Assembly: GCA_003427395.1 (NCBI GenBank)
Contig: BFEA01000192.1
Coordinates: forward strand, 939,341 to 967,878
Reading direction: 5' to 3'
Length of the DNA: 28,538 nt
From: Chara braunii
Lineage: Eukaryota; Streptophyta; Charophyceae; Charales; Characeae
The notes beneath the pieces were generated by a model that saw only the letters and a list, made by a program, of their open reading frames with translations, was not told where the DNA came from and did not search any database. Of the stretch, positions 9,272 to 18,799 are shown one piece after another. Numbering within the stretch: position 1 is the first letter of the stretch; each line of letters starts with the position of its first letter. Made by a program: the position numbers and the translations under genes.

Positions 9272-10919
9272 ATGCTTATGCGCTCGAAAACAGCCGTCAT
9301 CGACCAGATGTCCAGGGAAACGGACGAGGCCTACCAGACCCTGATGCTGCTTTTGATTACCGAAGCCAAGCAACGGTCGGATGCAGTAGCAACCGCAAGA
9401 AAGAAGAAGGTAGAGGACGCCGAAAAGGCACGTATGTTGGCAATTGAACAACAGCGCCAGCAAGACGAGGCAGCAGCAAAGGCTGCCGATTAATAACGAC
9501 TTCAACGACGCGAGAAGATATTCAGCGGAGAGCAAGCTTTGCTCACAATGGCAGCAGACTAGCGGGCGGAGGCTGAGAATGGGAAGTTGGAAGAGAGTGG
9601 AAACAAGATCGCTCTACTCCTCTCCCATCTCACGGACGTCCTGGCCACGTGCATTGCACAGCAGGAGGACATTTACAACCTTGACGACGCAGTTCCGACA
9701 CACAATCAAGTGTTTGATCAACTCACCAGCCGCCTCCAGCAGCTAGAACAAACCGTCACCGCCTCCAGCAGCTGGAACAAACCGTCACCGCCTCCGTTGC
9801 CAGCTCTTCCAACACCTCCGGCCTCGAGGCATTGGAGATTGACTTCGGATCCCTCAAGGACGACGTGCAGTTACAGCAAACTGCAACGCAACAGTTGGAG
9901 CAACGGATCTGTACGGCCGCCAAACACTCGAGCTTGGAACCGCCCGAGACAACTCCAAAGTTCGATGGGCAGGAGATCTTCTGCGACTCGATGAAGACGG
10001 ACCCGACTCCATGGTCCGCAAGTTCGAGCTCACGTTGCAGCTACACTACGTCAGCGAACACAAGCATCACGCATACTTATACTCCCGCTCGGGGGGTGCG
10101 TGCCAAGCATGGTTGGACAATCTCCTGTCCAAGTATGGAGCGGTGGCTGCCGACTTACATACCAAGATCAGTTGGGGGGATCTAAAGGCGGCGTGGCATA
10201 AGCGGTTCCAAGTAGAGCCGCCGGAGATGAAGGCAATGGACAAGCTGATGGTCTTCGAACAAGGCACGGTGTCGAGTGTTGATTGGACTGCCGAGTACCA
10301 ACGCTTGACATCCGTCCCAGACATCCAAATGGGATTCAAAGCCATCAAACACTACATCTCGAGGTCGTGTCCGGTGTTGGGCAATGCCTTGAGTCACGTC
10401 GAGGACGCCCTAACGACACTGGCAGAACTCTTCGACAAGGTCGAGCAGATTATTGTCACGAACAAGGACACCAAGAATCTCCAGCGTTCGTCTGCGCCAG
10501 GCTTGAGCAGAGATCAACATCGGCCGAAAGTGGCCGTGGTCGCGGCGGCAACACCAAACGACCAAACTAGTGAGGCCGTGTCTGCCAATGAAAGGGACAG
10601 ACTCGCAGCTGCCCGAGAAGGTGGCCGCCCCGGCAGAGGCCAAGGACGCGGCAAGGCGAAGACAGACACCGCATCTAGCCTCGGGCCCGGCGCAACAGCT
10701 CCAGCCCCATGGTCCCATTATGGTCTCTCCGAGCAAGCATACAAGGCATACACGAGATTCCGCTATTGTCTGTGGTGTAACAACGATCTCCACGACATAA
10801 TGGCCTGCCAGTCGAAAGGCAAGCGCAAATTGGGAAACTGGGCACCGCCGGGAGTGACTCGACAACACTCTCGACGCCTTCGGAACCGGTCACTTCGCGG
10901 GTGACCGCCCTTCGTTCCG
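9272..10919 (+). pseudogene. gag: gag polyprotein of copy B (broken)
   Basis: The start ATG at 9272 is chosen because it aligns with the start of copy A and follows the repeat array. The frame runs to a double stop TAA TAA near 9491, with a further in-frame TAG near 9570. A 32-bp tandem duplication of CTCCAGCAGCTRGAACAAAC-type sequence at about 9735-9800 adds to the damage. The gag domain is open from 10011 to the stop at 10904, with YSRSGGACQAWLDNLLSKYG and RFQVEPPEMKAMDKL. The zinc knuckle CLWCNNDLHDIMAC (10767-10808) is a perfect C-x2-C-x4-H-x4-C. The knuckle is preceded by an Arg/Gly-rich basic stretch (REGGRPGRGQGRGK), a likely RNA-binding tail. Confidence 0.92.
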
Positions 10920-12714
10920 AGGCACATGCGGAAGTCGATAGTCCTCTTCTTTATTCTTTTGAGGACTATGCTGCCCGACTCGCTCCTACGCTGGGTACTC
11001 ATGCTCAAGGACAAGATGTCTGTGCGGCATCTTCTCCGTCCAGCAACGGCAACTTATCGTCTTCAAGTGGTTCTTCACGGGATTCGGCGCGCGAGTTCAA
11101 CATAGAGGTATTGGACCCGCTCACGTCCGAGGATTTCGCATGGCTTCCTCTCCCGACCACAGGTCGCTTGCCGGGACTGCAATGTGCAACATTATGCACT
11201 CATCTTCACACGTACTTATCCTTTTATGCACCACGAACTTCGCCGACGGATGATGAAGTCACGGTGGGGGACATCCTTGCATATGTTACCAAGGTGGCCC
11301 GCGAGTTTCGCAAGGTATGATGACAACAATGCACCGCTCCTCTTTGTCCGCATCCAAGTTGGGCAAGCGTCCTGCAGCGCTTTGTTGGATAGCGGCGCGT
11401 CTCGCAATTTTATGAGTCAAGCCTTTATGCAAAAGGCTGGCCTTGGCGCACAAGTTCGAAGGAAGGCAAACCCGACGGCGATCAAGTTGGCGGGCGGAAG
11501 GACGCAACAGCTTATCGACCGCTACATCGAGGCCGTAGCCGTGTATTTCGCACCTCATGCATGCGAACTGATGACATTTGACATTTTGGATACGGATTTC
11601 GACATTATTTTGGGAATGCCTTGGCTTGCAAGTGCGGATCAGACGGTCAACTTCCACCGGCGGACTCTAATCGTTCGCGACGCCTTCGGCGCCGAAGTGT
11701 CGTGTACTATTCCTCTTCTGCACCCTTCGATTTGGTGCCAAGTGGTGACGGCCAAATCATTCCGGGCTACTTGTGCTTACGAGCAGCCCGACGAAATCGG
11801 CCTATCCTTTCTACGAACCGTCGCAGTAGTCGACTCTTCACCCACAGACTTGTCTTCGGACCCCTGTGTGGTGCGGTTGCTTGACGAGTTCGCCGACATC
11901 TTCGAGTCACCGACCGAAGTGGTGCCGGACCGGCCGATCTCTCACGAGATCATTCTCGAGGCTGGTGCCGTGCCGCCGAAAGGTTGCATTTATCGCATGA
12001 GCAAGGAGGAGCTTACGGTCCTCCGCGCGCAACTTGATGATTTGTTGGACAAGGGCTGGATCCGGCCTAGTAGCTCTCCATACGGAGTGCCAGCTCTCTT
12101 TGTACAGAAGAAGAATAAAGATCTACGTTTGTGCATCGACTATCGCAAGCTCAACTCGCAAACCGTCAAGAGTGCGGGGCCTCTTCCTTGCATCGACGAT
12201 CTTCTTGAGCGATTGGGCAGCGCGAAGTACGTTTCTAAGTTGGATTTGAGGTCGGGATACCATTAGATTTCGATCCGACCGAAGATCGCTACAAATTCGC
12301 GTTCAAGACATGATACGGGCATTTTGAGTGGGTGGTCATGTCTTTTGGCCTCACCAACTCCCCGACGACCTTTCAAGCGGCAATGACCAATGAGTTTCGT
12401 GCGATGTTGGACCGTTCGTGCCGGTCTACTTAGACGACATTCGCGTCTATAGCCGCTCATTGGAGGATTATCTTGAGCACCTTCGACGAGTGTTGGAGAC
12501 GCTCCGCCGCGCCAAGTACAAGGCCAACCGCGACATGTGCGAATTTGTCCGGCAAGAGTTGGAATACTTGGGCCATTTTGTCACACCGGAGGGCATCAGT
12601 CCGGTATCGGACAAGACTAAAGCCATCCAAGAGTGGTCGGAGCCGCGGAACGTCACGGATGTCCGTTCGTTCTTTGGCCTTGCCGGCTACTAGCAACGTT
12701 TTATCAAGGGATAC
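10901..12714 (+). pseudogene. pol: Protease and reverse transcriptase part of pol, copy B
   Basis: A linker frame (10901-11320, with EVDSPLLYSFEDYA) shifts into the protease-RT frame that is open to 12266. This frame carries the protease site LLDSGASRNF, then DIILGMPWL, then RT motifs KGWIRPSSSP, LCIDYRKLNSQ, PLPCIDDLLE and SKLDLRSGYH. A TAG at 12264-12266 replaces the usual Gln after GYH. Single-base losses follow near 12285 and 12415, and catalytic YLDD is kept at 12427-12438. The RT thumb and connection are open from 12418 to the TAG near 12693 (FVRQELEYLGHFVTPEG, SFFGLAGY). The identity is certain and the gene is dead. Confidence 0.93.
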
Positions 12715-13170
12715 TTGAAGATCATGGCCCACTTGTCCAAGCTTCAATGCGAGGATCGGCTGTTTGACTTCGGAGAGGTTGCGCGGGAATCATTTTTTAC
12801 TCTCAAAGCCGCGCTATTATGTGCGGAGGTCTTGCGCATCTACGACCCGCTATTGCCTACACGCGTCACTACGAATGCATCCGGCTATGGCATTGGTGCC
12901 GTCCTTGAACAACACGATGGAGTGGACTGGCACCCGGTCGAGTACTTCAGCAAGAAAGTGCCCGTCGTGCACTCCATTGATGATGCACGCAAGAAGGAGC
13001 TCCTCGCCGTCGTCCACGCGCTCAAGCGGTGGCGGCACTTCCTCCTTGGTCGAAGCCAATTCTGATGGGTAGCGGATAGCAATCCGTTGGTCTTCTACAA
13101 GACCCAAGACACTGTCAATAGCACCATCGCGATGGATGGCTTTCATTGACCAATTTGACTTCTTTCCCGA
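12715..13170 (+). pseudogene. pol: RNase H part of pol, copy B, cut by an organelle-DNA patch
   Basis: Open from 12715 to a TGA at about 13065. The segment contains LRIYDPLLPTRVTTNASGYG, WHPVEYFSKKVPVVHSIDD, KKELLAVVHALKRWRHFLLG. The first catalytic Asp of the TDAS motif is Asn (codon AAT 12874-12876). The connection to integrase, FDFFPD, ends at 13170, where homology to copy A (5661) stops abruptly and organelle-like DNA begins. Confidence 0.9.
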
Positions 13171-13341
13171 CTAACTATCCTATTAGACCTACTACTTGTC
13201 TTAGCAATCACAGTAGCTTCTATTGCTTGAAAACGTGATTTATTAGCTTCTTGAACTATAAGATTGACTTTTAAAATATCTCCTACTCGAATAATAGGCA
13301 AACCAAGAGTAAATTGTTGTTCATCCCAACAATTTCCACCC
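13171..13341 (-). pseudogene. rpl19: Plastid rpl19-like fragment (ribosomal protein L19)
   Basis: The minus strand reads LGLPIIRVGDILKVNLIVQE, then ANKSRF, then EATVIAK, and stops at the patch edge after SNRIVS. This fits the conserved core of bacterial-type L19, a 50S ribosomal protein: a proline-x-I-x-VGD-x-V start, an I-x-E-x-N-K-x-R-x-Q stretch and a G/A-T-V-I-A strand. High A+T content unlike the flanking retroelement suggests plastid origin; rpl19 is plastid-encoded in some streptophyte algae but not in land plants. Only about 57 codons are present, with no start or end. The assignment rests on pattern recall, not a search. Confidence 0.6.
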
Positions 13342-13494
13342 GGTACCAGCACCTACTTCCACTATAGAAGAACTTTACACGAAATTTTATTTTTCTTTTT
13401 ATGAGAGTGCTTGTTTTAATAATCATCAAATATGTATTTGTTTTGTTTGTTTTGGTGTCATCTTATATCCACTAATGAATCAAATCAATGTGGA
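13342..13494. other. Unidentified AT-rich segment of the organelle patch
   Basis: Composition is strongly A+T-rich, like organelle spacer DNA. Short open frames occur on the plus strand (for example one starting TSTIEELYTKFYF), but I recognise no protein. It sits between the rpl19-like and rRNA pieces and has no counterpart in copy A, so it belongs to the insert. Confidence 0.6.
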
Positions 13495-13666
13495 AAAGAA
13501 GTCGCCCATCTGCCTCATCGCGCAAACAGACTTTAGGTGGTAAGATCCAAAGTCAAAAGGGAAACAGCCCAGATCGTACGCTAAGGTCCTAAAGCAATCA
13601 CTTAGTGGGAAAGGAAGTGATCGAGCAATTACAACCAGGAGGTGGGCTTGGAAGCAACCATCCTTT
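13495..13666 (+). rRNA. rnl: Mitochondrial-type large-subunit rRNA fragment (partial, nuclear copy)
   Basis: From about 13530 the sequence carries highly conserved domain II landmarks of 23S-like rRNA: AAAAGGGAAACAGCCCAGAT, GCTAAGGTCCTAAAGCAATC, CTTAGTGGGAAAGGAAGTG and ACAACCAGGAGGTGGGCTTG, then GAAGCAACCATCCTTT. The wording, with CCTAAAGCAATCACTTAGTG and GGTGGGCTTGG, matches plant mitochondrial 26S rRNA as I recall it better than plastid or nuclear rRNA. The piece stops in mid-domain at CATCCTTT, so it cannot form a ribosomal RNA and is a nuclear mitochondrial insertion. Positions 13495-13530 are assigned with less certainty. Confidence 0.85.
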
Positions 13667-13783
13667 ATCTTCAAAATAGCCCAAAAAGCTATGCAGGTCA
13701 TATTGGAGATGATGTACGAAGAGAAATTTATTGATTGCAGTCATGCTTTTCAACCTGGTAGAGGCTCCGCCGTAGCTCTGACT
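13667..13783 (+). pseudogene. Group II intron reverse transcriptase/maturase fragment
   Basis: The plus strand, in frame from 13667, reads KIAQKAMQVILEMMYEEKF and continues IDCSHAFQPGRGS. This is the well-known group II intron RT block I-L-E-x-I-Y-E-x-x-F-x-D-x-S-H-G-F-R-P-G-R, here with Ala for Gly and Gln for Arg. Such proteins are encoded in introns of plant mitochondria and plastids and help splicing. Joined directly to the rRNA piece, it could come from an intron in that gene or from a separate mitochondrial fragment. The host integrase sequence resumes at about 13784-13787. Confidence 0.8.
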
Positions 13784-13786
13784 CGT

Positions 13787-14772
13787 CAAACCGTTTTGCG
13801 GATGCTCTTTCACGGTGTCCGGATCATTGTACTGCAGTCTACTCGACCTTCGAGATCGGCGACGGCATGCGGGACAGTTTCATCCGCGGCTACCAAGCCG
13901 ACCCCGAGTTTCACGACAAGTAAGCGAATTGCTCCTCTCCTAATTCGGCGCCTTCTCACTACCTGATCCAAGAGGGGTACTTGCTTGTCCACACGCGGGG
14001 GAAGGACCTTCTTTGCGTACCGAGTGACTCTCACTTGCGTACACGGCTTCTTGGTGAGTTCCACGATGCTCCCGCCACCGGACAAGGCTGACTTCGCGAG
14101 CGATTTTGTATGGCCCGACCTTCTCGACGACGTCACACGCTATTGCGAGTCATGCGAGGTTTGCCGACACTGCAAATCCCCCAACCATCGTCCGTACAAC
14201 GAGTTGCGCTCGCTACCGGTCCCCTTGCGCCGAAGGGAAGCGATTGCCATGGACATTACCGGGCCGTTCCCCAAGCACAAGACCGGTGTGGATGGGATTC
14301 TCACGGTGGTTGACCGACTCACCAAGTTTGCCATGTTTGTGCCTTGCCGCTATCATGCCAGGGCACCGGAGTTGGCCGAGGTTCTTTATGCCGGTTGGAT
14401 TCAAACCACGGGTTACCCCAAGGAAATCGTCTGCGACTGCGACACTCGGTTCATGTCCAATTTTTGGTTGGCGCTCATCAAACGATGGGGCTCATCTCTC
14501 AAGCCAAGTTCGGCCCGCCACTCCCAAACTGATGGCCAAACGGATAGGGCGCATCATACCTCACAGGTTCTCCTTCGCACTCCCATACATTCGACCAAAA
14601 GGATTGGGTCGAGCGGCTGCCGGATGTCGAGTTGGCATACAACTCATCCATCCACCCGGCTATTGGGATGTCACCCTTTGAGTTCGAGCACGGCTCGCCG
14701 GTCACTTCGCAGCTGGACTCAATCATTCCACGAACAGCCGGGAGCGACGACCATCTCCTTTTCTTGCGTTAG
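13787..14772 (+). pseudogene. pol: Integrase part of pol, copy B
   Basis: Retroelement sequence resumes with CAAACCGTTTTGCGGATGCT, matching copy A at 5683. The frame 13985-14830 contains CESCEVCRHCK, AMDITGPFP (first Asp), DCDTRFM (second Asp) and DGQTDRAHH. The third catalytic residue is Asp (GAT 14543-14545) instead of Glu. About 22 bp net are lost near 14084, replacing the HFGVNRTIVRL segment. This removes a zinc-binding His. The later part is shifted out of frame near 14590 (KGLGRAAAGCRV-type reading). The segment is a clear but non-functional integrase. Confidence 0.92.
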
Positions 14773-15389
14773 ATGCAAGAGCTACTTGTCAAGGCACGCG
14801 ACCAGATGGCCAAGACGCAGCAACGCATGAGCCAACAGGCCAATCGCCAGCGTCTTCCTTGCCCCTTCCGCGCCGGCGATCTCGTTTGGGTTTCCGTTGC
14901 GGAATTCATCCTTGAACAAGATATCTCTCGCAAGCTCCTCCCGAAATGGATATGGCCCTGGCCGATCGTGGCACCCACTGGGGATGCACCCGAGGGACCT
15001 TCCTTCACTATTCAGGTGCCCGCCCACTTGCCCGTCTAGGCGGTCTTTCATTGCTCCAAGCTGGCTCTTTACACACCAGCGGAACATGACGGTTTTCCCA
15101 TTTCCAAGACCCACCCTTTATGGATGGTTTTCAAGAGGTCGGCGACGTCATCTCCCAGCGGCGCTACAGCGACAGGCCAACCGAGTACTTGATACACTTT
15201 GCGTACTGCAGTCACAGAGCTGACCGTTGGTTGACCCGTGCGGAACTCCGAGCAACAGCTCCGGATGTTCTCGCACGCTACGAACGCAAGATGCAAGGCA
15301 AGCCGGTATCTTCGGCTCCATGCCGCACCCGCATTCACGTTCCACCTTCAGATCGTCAGCTTCGCCCTCGCCCGGGCTTGACTTCATAA
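14773..15389 (+). pseudogene. pol: Integrase C-terminal and chromodomain-like tail, copy B
   Basis: Open frames at 14773-15039 and 15120-15389. The first has KARDQMAKTQQRMSQQANRQ, FRAGDLVWVS and WPWPIVAPTGDAPEGPSF, ending at a TAG where copy A has Tyr. The second has VGDVISQRRYSDRPTEYL, IHFAYCSHRADRWLTRAEL and RATAPDVLARYE, a chromodomain-like module. The terminal TAA is at 15387-15389, next to the polypurine tract. Confidence 0.85.
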
Positions 15390-15399
15390 GGAGGGGGGG
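15388..15399 (+). promoter_or_regulatory. Polypurine tract of copy B
   Basis: AAGGAGGGGGGG immediately precedes the LTR start at 15400, identical to the tract of copy A. Confidence 0.92.
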
Positions 15400-16721
15400 T
15401 GTTACATGCTGCGCCTGCAACAGGCTGCACGGGCCCCCTTTCAGGCCCGTGACGTTTTCAGGCCAAAAGCCTGAAAACAAGGGCCTACAGGCCCTGTGTC
15501 GTTTCAGCCTGAAAGCCTGAAAACAAGGGCCTATAGACCCTGTTTCGTTTCAGGCTAAATCAGGACCTTTTCGGCCTCGAGTATTTTCATCTTGAAACTG
15601 AGGGCCATTTTCAGGCCCTCGTCAGTCCGACCCGCCCTGAAACTCAGGCAACAAACCAGGGTTTTAGCACAGGCCATTTCAGGCCTGTTTTCAAGACAAC
15701 CCCTGGTTGAGCTTCAACGCCAGGGTCTGGCACGTTTCGCAATTGGCAAGACCAGCCTCCTGGACGGGCCAGCACTATATAGGACTGGCCCGCCCTGCAG
15801 GCCGGTAGGTAGTTCCTAGGTACTTCCCAGGCACTTCACGTGCAGTTCAGGAGGCAGGAGGTGGTCTTCAGGATTCGGCAGCAGCACTCTGGAGGAGCGC
15901 TGCAGGAGTAGTTGTAGCGCTAGCAGTAGTCTTCAGCGCTGGGCGCTAGTAGCGTTAGCAGTAGTCTTCAGCGCTGGGCGCCATAGGAGCTAGAGTAGTA
16001 CTAGAGAGAGAGAGATTGGGCGGAGGCCATGGATACTTACCTGCAGCGCCATAGCTCCAGCTTCGCCTACGAGGTACGTGCAGCACAGCGGCATCTTCAC
16101 AGGTTAGTACCTGGCATATGAGAGAGAGAGAGAGAGAGATCTTCTTCTTCCTCTTCTCAGTCCACCATCTCCCTCTCACCCTCTCACTACCTGACTTCAN
16201 TGCATCAGCAGACTACGAGAGAAAGAGAGAGCTTGTTGACATTTGGATCCAGACTCGACATTTGGGCTTCAGACATTTTGACGAGGGATTATTTGGGACT
16301 TGTGACAAAGACTTGGTGTTGACGACGTTCCCATCTCTCCCCCTCTTCTTCGTCTGTTCCCCTCCTTTTCGTCTGTGCATGATCAGGGCCTGGCGCCCTC
16401 TTCCTGTGTATAGCGCCAGGTCTCTTCACACCTTGTGATGAGAATGATGTATGTTTAGTCTGTGTTGCAACATTGATTGGGCTAGTCATTGATATTCTAG
16501 CATTCTGCTATGCTATCTTGCACTACGTGATAGAGGTCAGTCTCGGTCAGGTCAGGACTTGTATCTAAGTCTTCCCTACGCTATAAAGCACCATTTTTGT
16601 ATGTATCAGAATGTACACTGCTTGTTGAGATTTCACTTGCACTGCATTGTCCATTCAGTCCTTCTTATCACATTGCGGATCCTCGGTTGTACATGTACAT
16701 CGCCCAACAGGGCATGTAACA
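15400..16721 (+). repeat. Complete right LTR (1322 bp)
   Basis: It starts TGTTACATG and ends CATGTAACA, a perfect 9-bp terminal inverted repeat. It is collinear with the middle LTR over its first ~1 kb, then continues ~300 bp further. Inside are two-plus 47-bp units (15455-15600), a TATA box ACTATATAGG at 15774-15783 with ATTGG upstream, a roughly 38-bp duplication around 15911-15985 (CTTCAGCGCTGGGCGC twice), and an (AG)n run at 16120-16139. The flank beginning CTTAT cannot be tested for target duplication because the 5' LTR start is missing. Confidence 0.93.
15742..15783 (+). promoter_or_regulatory. Candidate LTR core promoter (right LTR)
   Basis: ATTGG (reverse CCAAT) at 15742-15746 and a good TATA box ACTATATAGG at 15774-15783. 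Transcription would start roughly 30 bp downstream and define the R region; this is inferred from motif only. Confidence 0.55.
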
Positions 16722-17471
16722 CTTATGCAATGAACCTCGCAGTTCAACACCAATGAGTGCACATATTCACACCACATGCATGTATGACTTGACACGAAAT
16801 TCACACCGGAGACCAGAGAGATGAAGACCAGGTAGCGCAGCTTATCTTTTTCAGAAAGTATTACAAGAGCAATAAGAGTTCAAGTTACTGGCGCTCATTA
16901 GCGAGTGCCAATAGGTAACCGATAATCAGCATAAACTCTCAGGTAAGTATCTCTTTCCCTCTGCTCTTCCCTCATATGTATCTTTCCACCTTCCTGGTCT
17001 TCTCCCTAGCTATGTCCTCGCTGTGTCTTCTCTCCCTACATGCGTTCACACTCACTATCTACTACTTCATGGATCTACTCTGAATACACCCGCTGTAACC
17101 CCTCTGGAGTCTACTACGAACAACTAGCACTAACACTTCTGCACTGGCGCAGCTATGGCTGCCTTCTCCCTGCCAGCGCTATCTTCCTCTCTCTCCCTCA
17201 CTTAGCGCAGCACTCTGGCCTCAGCGCTCTGCCCCTCACATTCGCGCACAAGTGCACCAGCACTTCCACACTACTTGCGAATGAGCTTTCTGCCCGAATG
17301 TGAGGCTGGCCAGTCCTTTTGTAGTCTTGGTTTGCACTTCAACTCGTGCCAGCCTCTAGTTCTTGGGTCATGTCTGGTTCCGGTACCACATCCCCACGGC
17401 CTGTCTGCTATTGAATGTCAAGGCCTGGAACCTTCCCGAATTTCCATTGGACTGCTGCTGCTTGGGCCCTT
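16722..17471. other. Unassigned non-coding stretch after the tandem element
   Basis: No protein family is recognised on either strand, and open frames are short and of biased composition. A bulged hairpin can be drawn at 16885-16919. Repeated GCGC/AGCGCT words around 17140-17240 resemble LTR-like sequence, but I could not match it to the LTRs in this window. It may be the decayed 3' end or LTR of element C, whose integrase is cut at 17868. Confidence 0.5.
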
Positions 17472-17740
17472 GAGTCGTGACTTTTCACTTGTGAACATGA
17501 CTTTTGACTGTGGACAGTGTCTCTTGCCTGTGGATCACGACTTTGGCCTGTGATGCTACCTTTTACTCGTGGGATGTGCCTCTTCAATATGACTTTTCAT
17601 TAAGAAACGTGACTCCTGTCTTGAGACATGACTCTTGCTTGGTGAATCTGCTTTTTCACTCGTGGAATGTGACTCTTCTGAATGGCTTTTATTATGAGAC
17701 GTGACTCTTGTCCCTGAGACGTGACTGCTTGCTGGGTGCC
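17472..17740. repeat. Degenerate ~20-bp minisatellite
   Basis: About 12-14 diverged units with a rough consensus CGTGACTCTTG followed by CTGTGGA or CTTGAGA, for example at 17476, 17498, 17600, 17622, 17700 and 17720. Unit length varies between about 14 and 22 bp. The minus strand makes a His/Ser-rich open frame (SHVSRQES-like), which is a product of the repeat and not a recognised protein. Confidence 0.7.
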
Positions 17741-17867
17741 TGTTGGACCAGACTGCTGAGGTACCCGATTGTGACTTTTCTGAATTTGACGAACTCGGCC
17801 TTTTCTTGGCCTGGGCGTCTGACCCTGAGATCCGAATTTGGGGTCTGAATCGTGGAAGGCCTTTCAC

Positions 17868-18789
17868 TTAGTGCACAAAACTGTTATATGCGCTGGCTAC
17901 CTTAAGTTAAGTGCTCATCCCAATCTATCTGATCTGGCCTTATATACATGCGAAGGACTTGTTGCAATAGTTTGTTCATCCGTTCCGTCTGTTCGTTTGT
18001 CTCCGGATGTCTACCGGATGACATCATTAACTTTGACCCATACACCTTCATCAACTGTTGCCACTGTTCGCCGGTGAATCTAACATCTGGATCACTAACT
18101 AGAGTTAACAGATGGTCGCACTCCTTCACCGGATGGTTGAAGAACTCCCAAATCACTAAGTTTGTCTTTGCTTCGGGTGGCAGCATAACTAAAACAACAA
18201 ATTTACTGAATCTATCTACAACTACCATTACTCGACTCTTCCCGTGTCGACTCTTGATCTTAGTATGCGTTTAGTCAATTGCAACGGAGTCACCGGGACC
18301 TAATGGTATCGGCAAGGGTTTCAACAGTCCTAGCAGGGGCTGTGTGGAACTCTTGATCCATTGACAGACTTTACAGCCTTGGACATAGACAATGCAGTCA
18401 CTCTTCATATCGATCCATGTGTAGGAACGAAGTAAGTTAGTGTAAGTCTTTTTCCAACCAAAGTGCCCCTCCGTATTGTGGCATTCTCCTAGGATCAAAC
18501 TCCAAATCTCCTCGTCATTCAGAATACACAGTTGGTCATCTACATCGGTCTTTTCAAATGGCAGTCCGTTGGTCATCCTATACTCTGGGACCTCATGCCG
18601 GGCGTCTTTCACCTTGACTATGATGTTGCGTAGGTAGGGATCTCTCCGGTAGACGGCTTTGATCTTCTGCTGCAACTCACTCCCGACATTGAGGCAAGTG
18701 CATCTTCCTACTTCTTTATGGTTAAAATGAAAAAACATAGAAGCTATAACATCGTATTTGTACCTATCACCTATTGAAATGCACGACAA
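17868..18789 (-). pseudogene. pol: Integrase of element C
   Basis: The first frame (18789-18271) holds the HHCC domain: ECHNTEGHFGWKKTY followed by CKVCQWIKSS, then LLKPLPIPLGPGDSVAID with the first catalytic Asp. A stop follows where the usual Phe should be. The second frame (18228-17902) contains VVVDRFSKFVVLV, SDPDVRFTGEQW (second Asp) and NEQTERMNKLLQQ with catalytic Glu kept. All three acidic residues therefore survive, unlike in copies A and B. After DWDEHLT the reading shifts (AYNSFVH) and homology ends near 17868. The missing C-terminal domain and the stop make it inactive. Confidence 0.92.
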
Positions 18790-18799
18790 TTCTAGGGGT

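Larger units (their letters stand above)
8423..16721 (+). mobile_element. Ty3/gypsy LTR retrotransposon, copy B (degenerate)
   Basis: A second plus-strand copy of the family of copy A. It uses the truncated middle LTR as its left end and has its own gag-pol, polypurine tract and complete right LTR. There is no primer-binding site, so it could not prime reverse transcription. Its RNase H/integrase junction holds a ~616-bp patch of organelle-like DNA (13171-13786). The LTR-internal-LTR-internal-LTR layout is the known product of unequal LTR recombination or of insertion of one copy next to another. Confidence 0.92.

Noticed and set aside
9039-9447. Frames reading RQQATSADH / HVSRPRQQ across the 13-bp array
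   Set aside because: The repeat unit makes the peptide periodic; 13 bp does not keep one frame, and the array lies upstream of the gag start.
13495-13666. Functional rRNA gene
   Set aside because: Only a ~140-170-bp domain piece is present, cut at both sides and embedded in a retrotransposon; it is a nuclear copy of organelle DNA.
16831-16890. Possible tRNA-derived SINE (A-box-like TAGCGCAGCTT and B-box-like GTTCAAGTTA)
   Set aside because: Both boxes have mismatches at key bases, spacing is off, and there is no poly(A) end or target duplication.
17556-17867. His/Ser-rich minus-strand frame (SHVSRQES-like)
   Set aside because: Explained by translation of the degenerate minisatellite; no family match.
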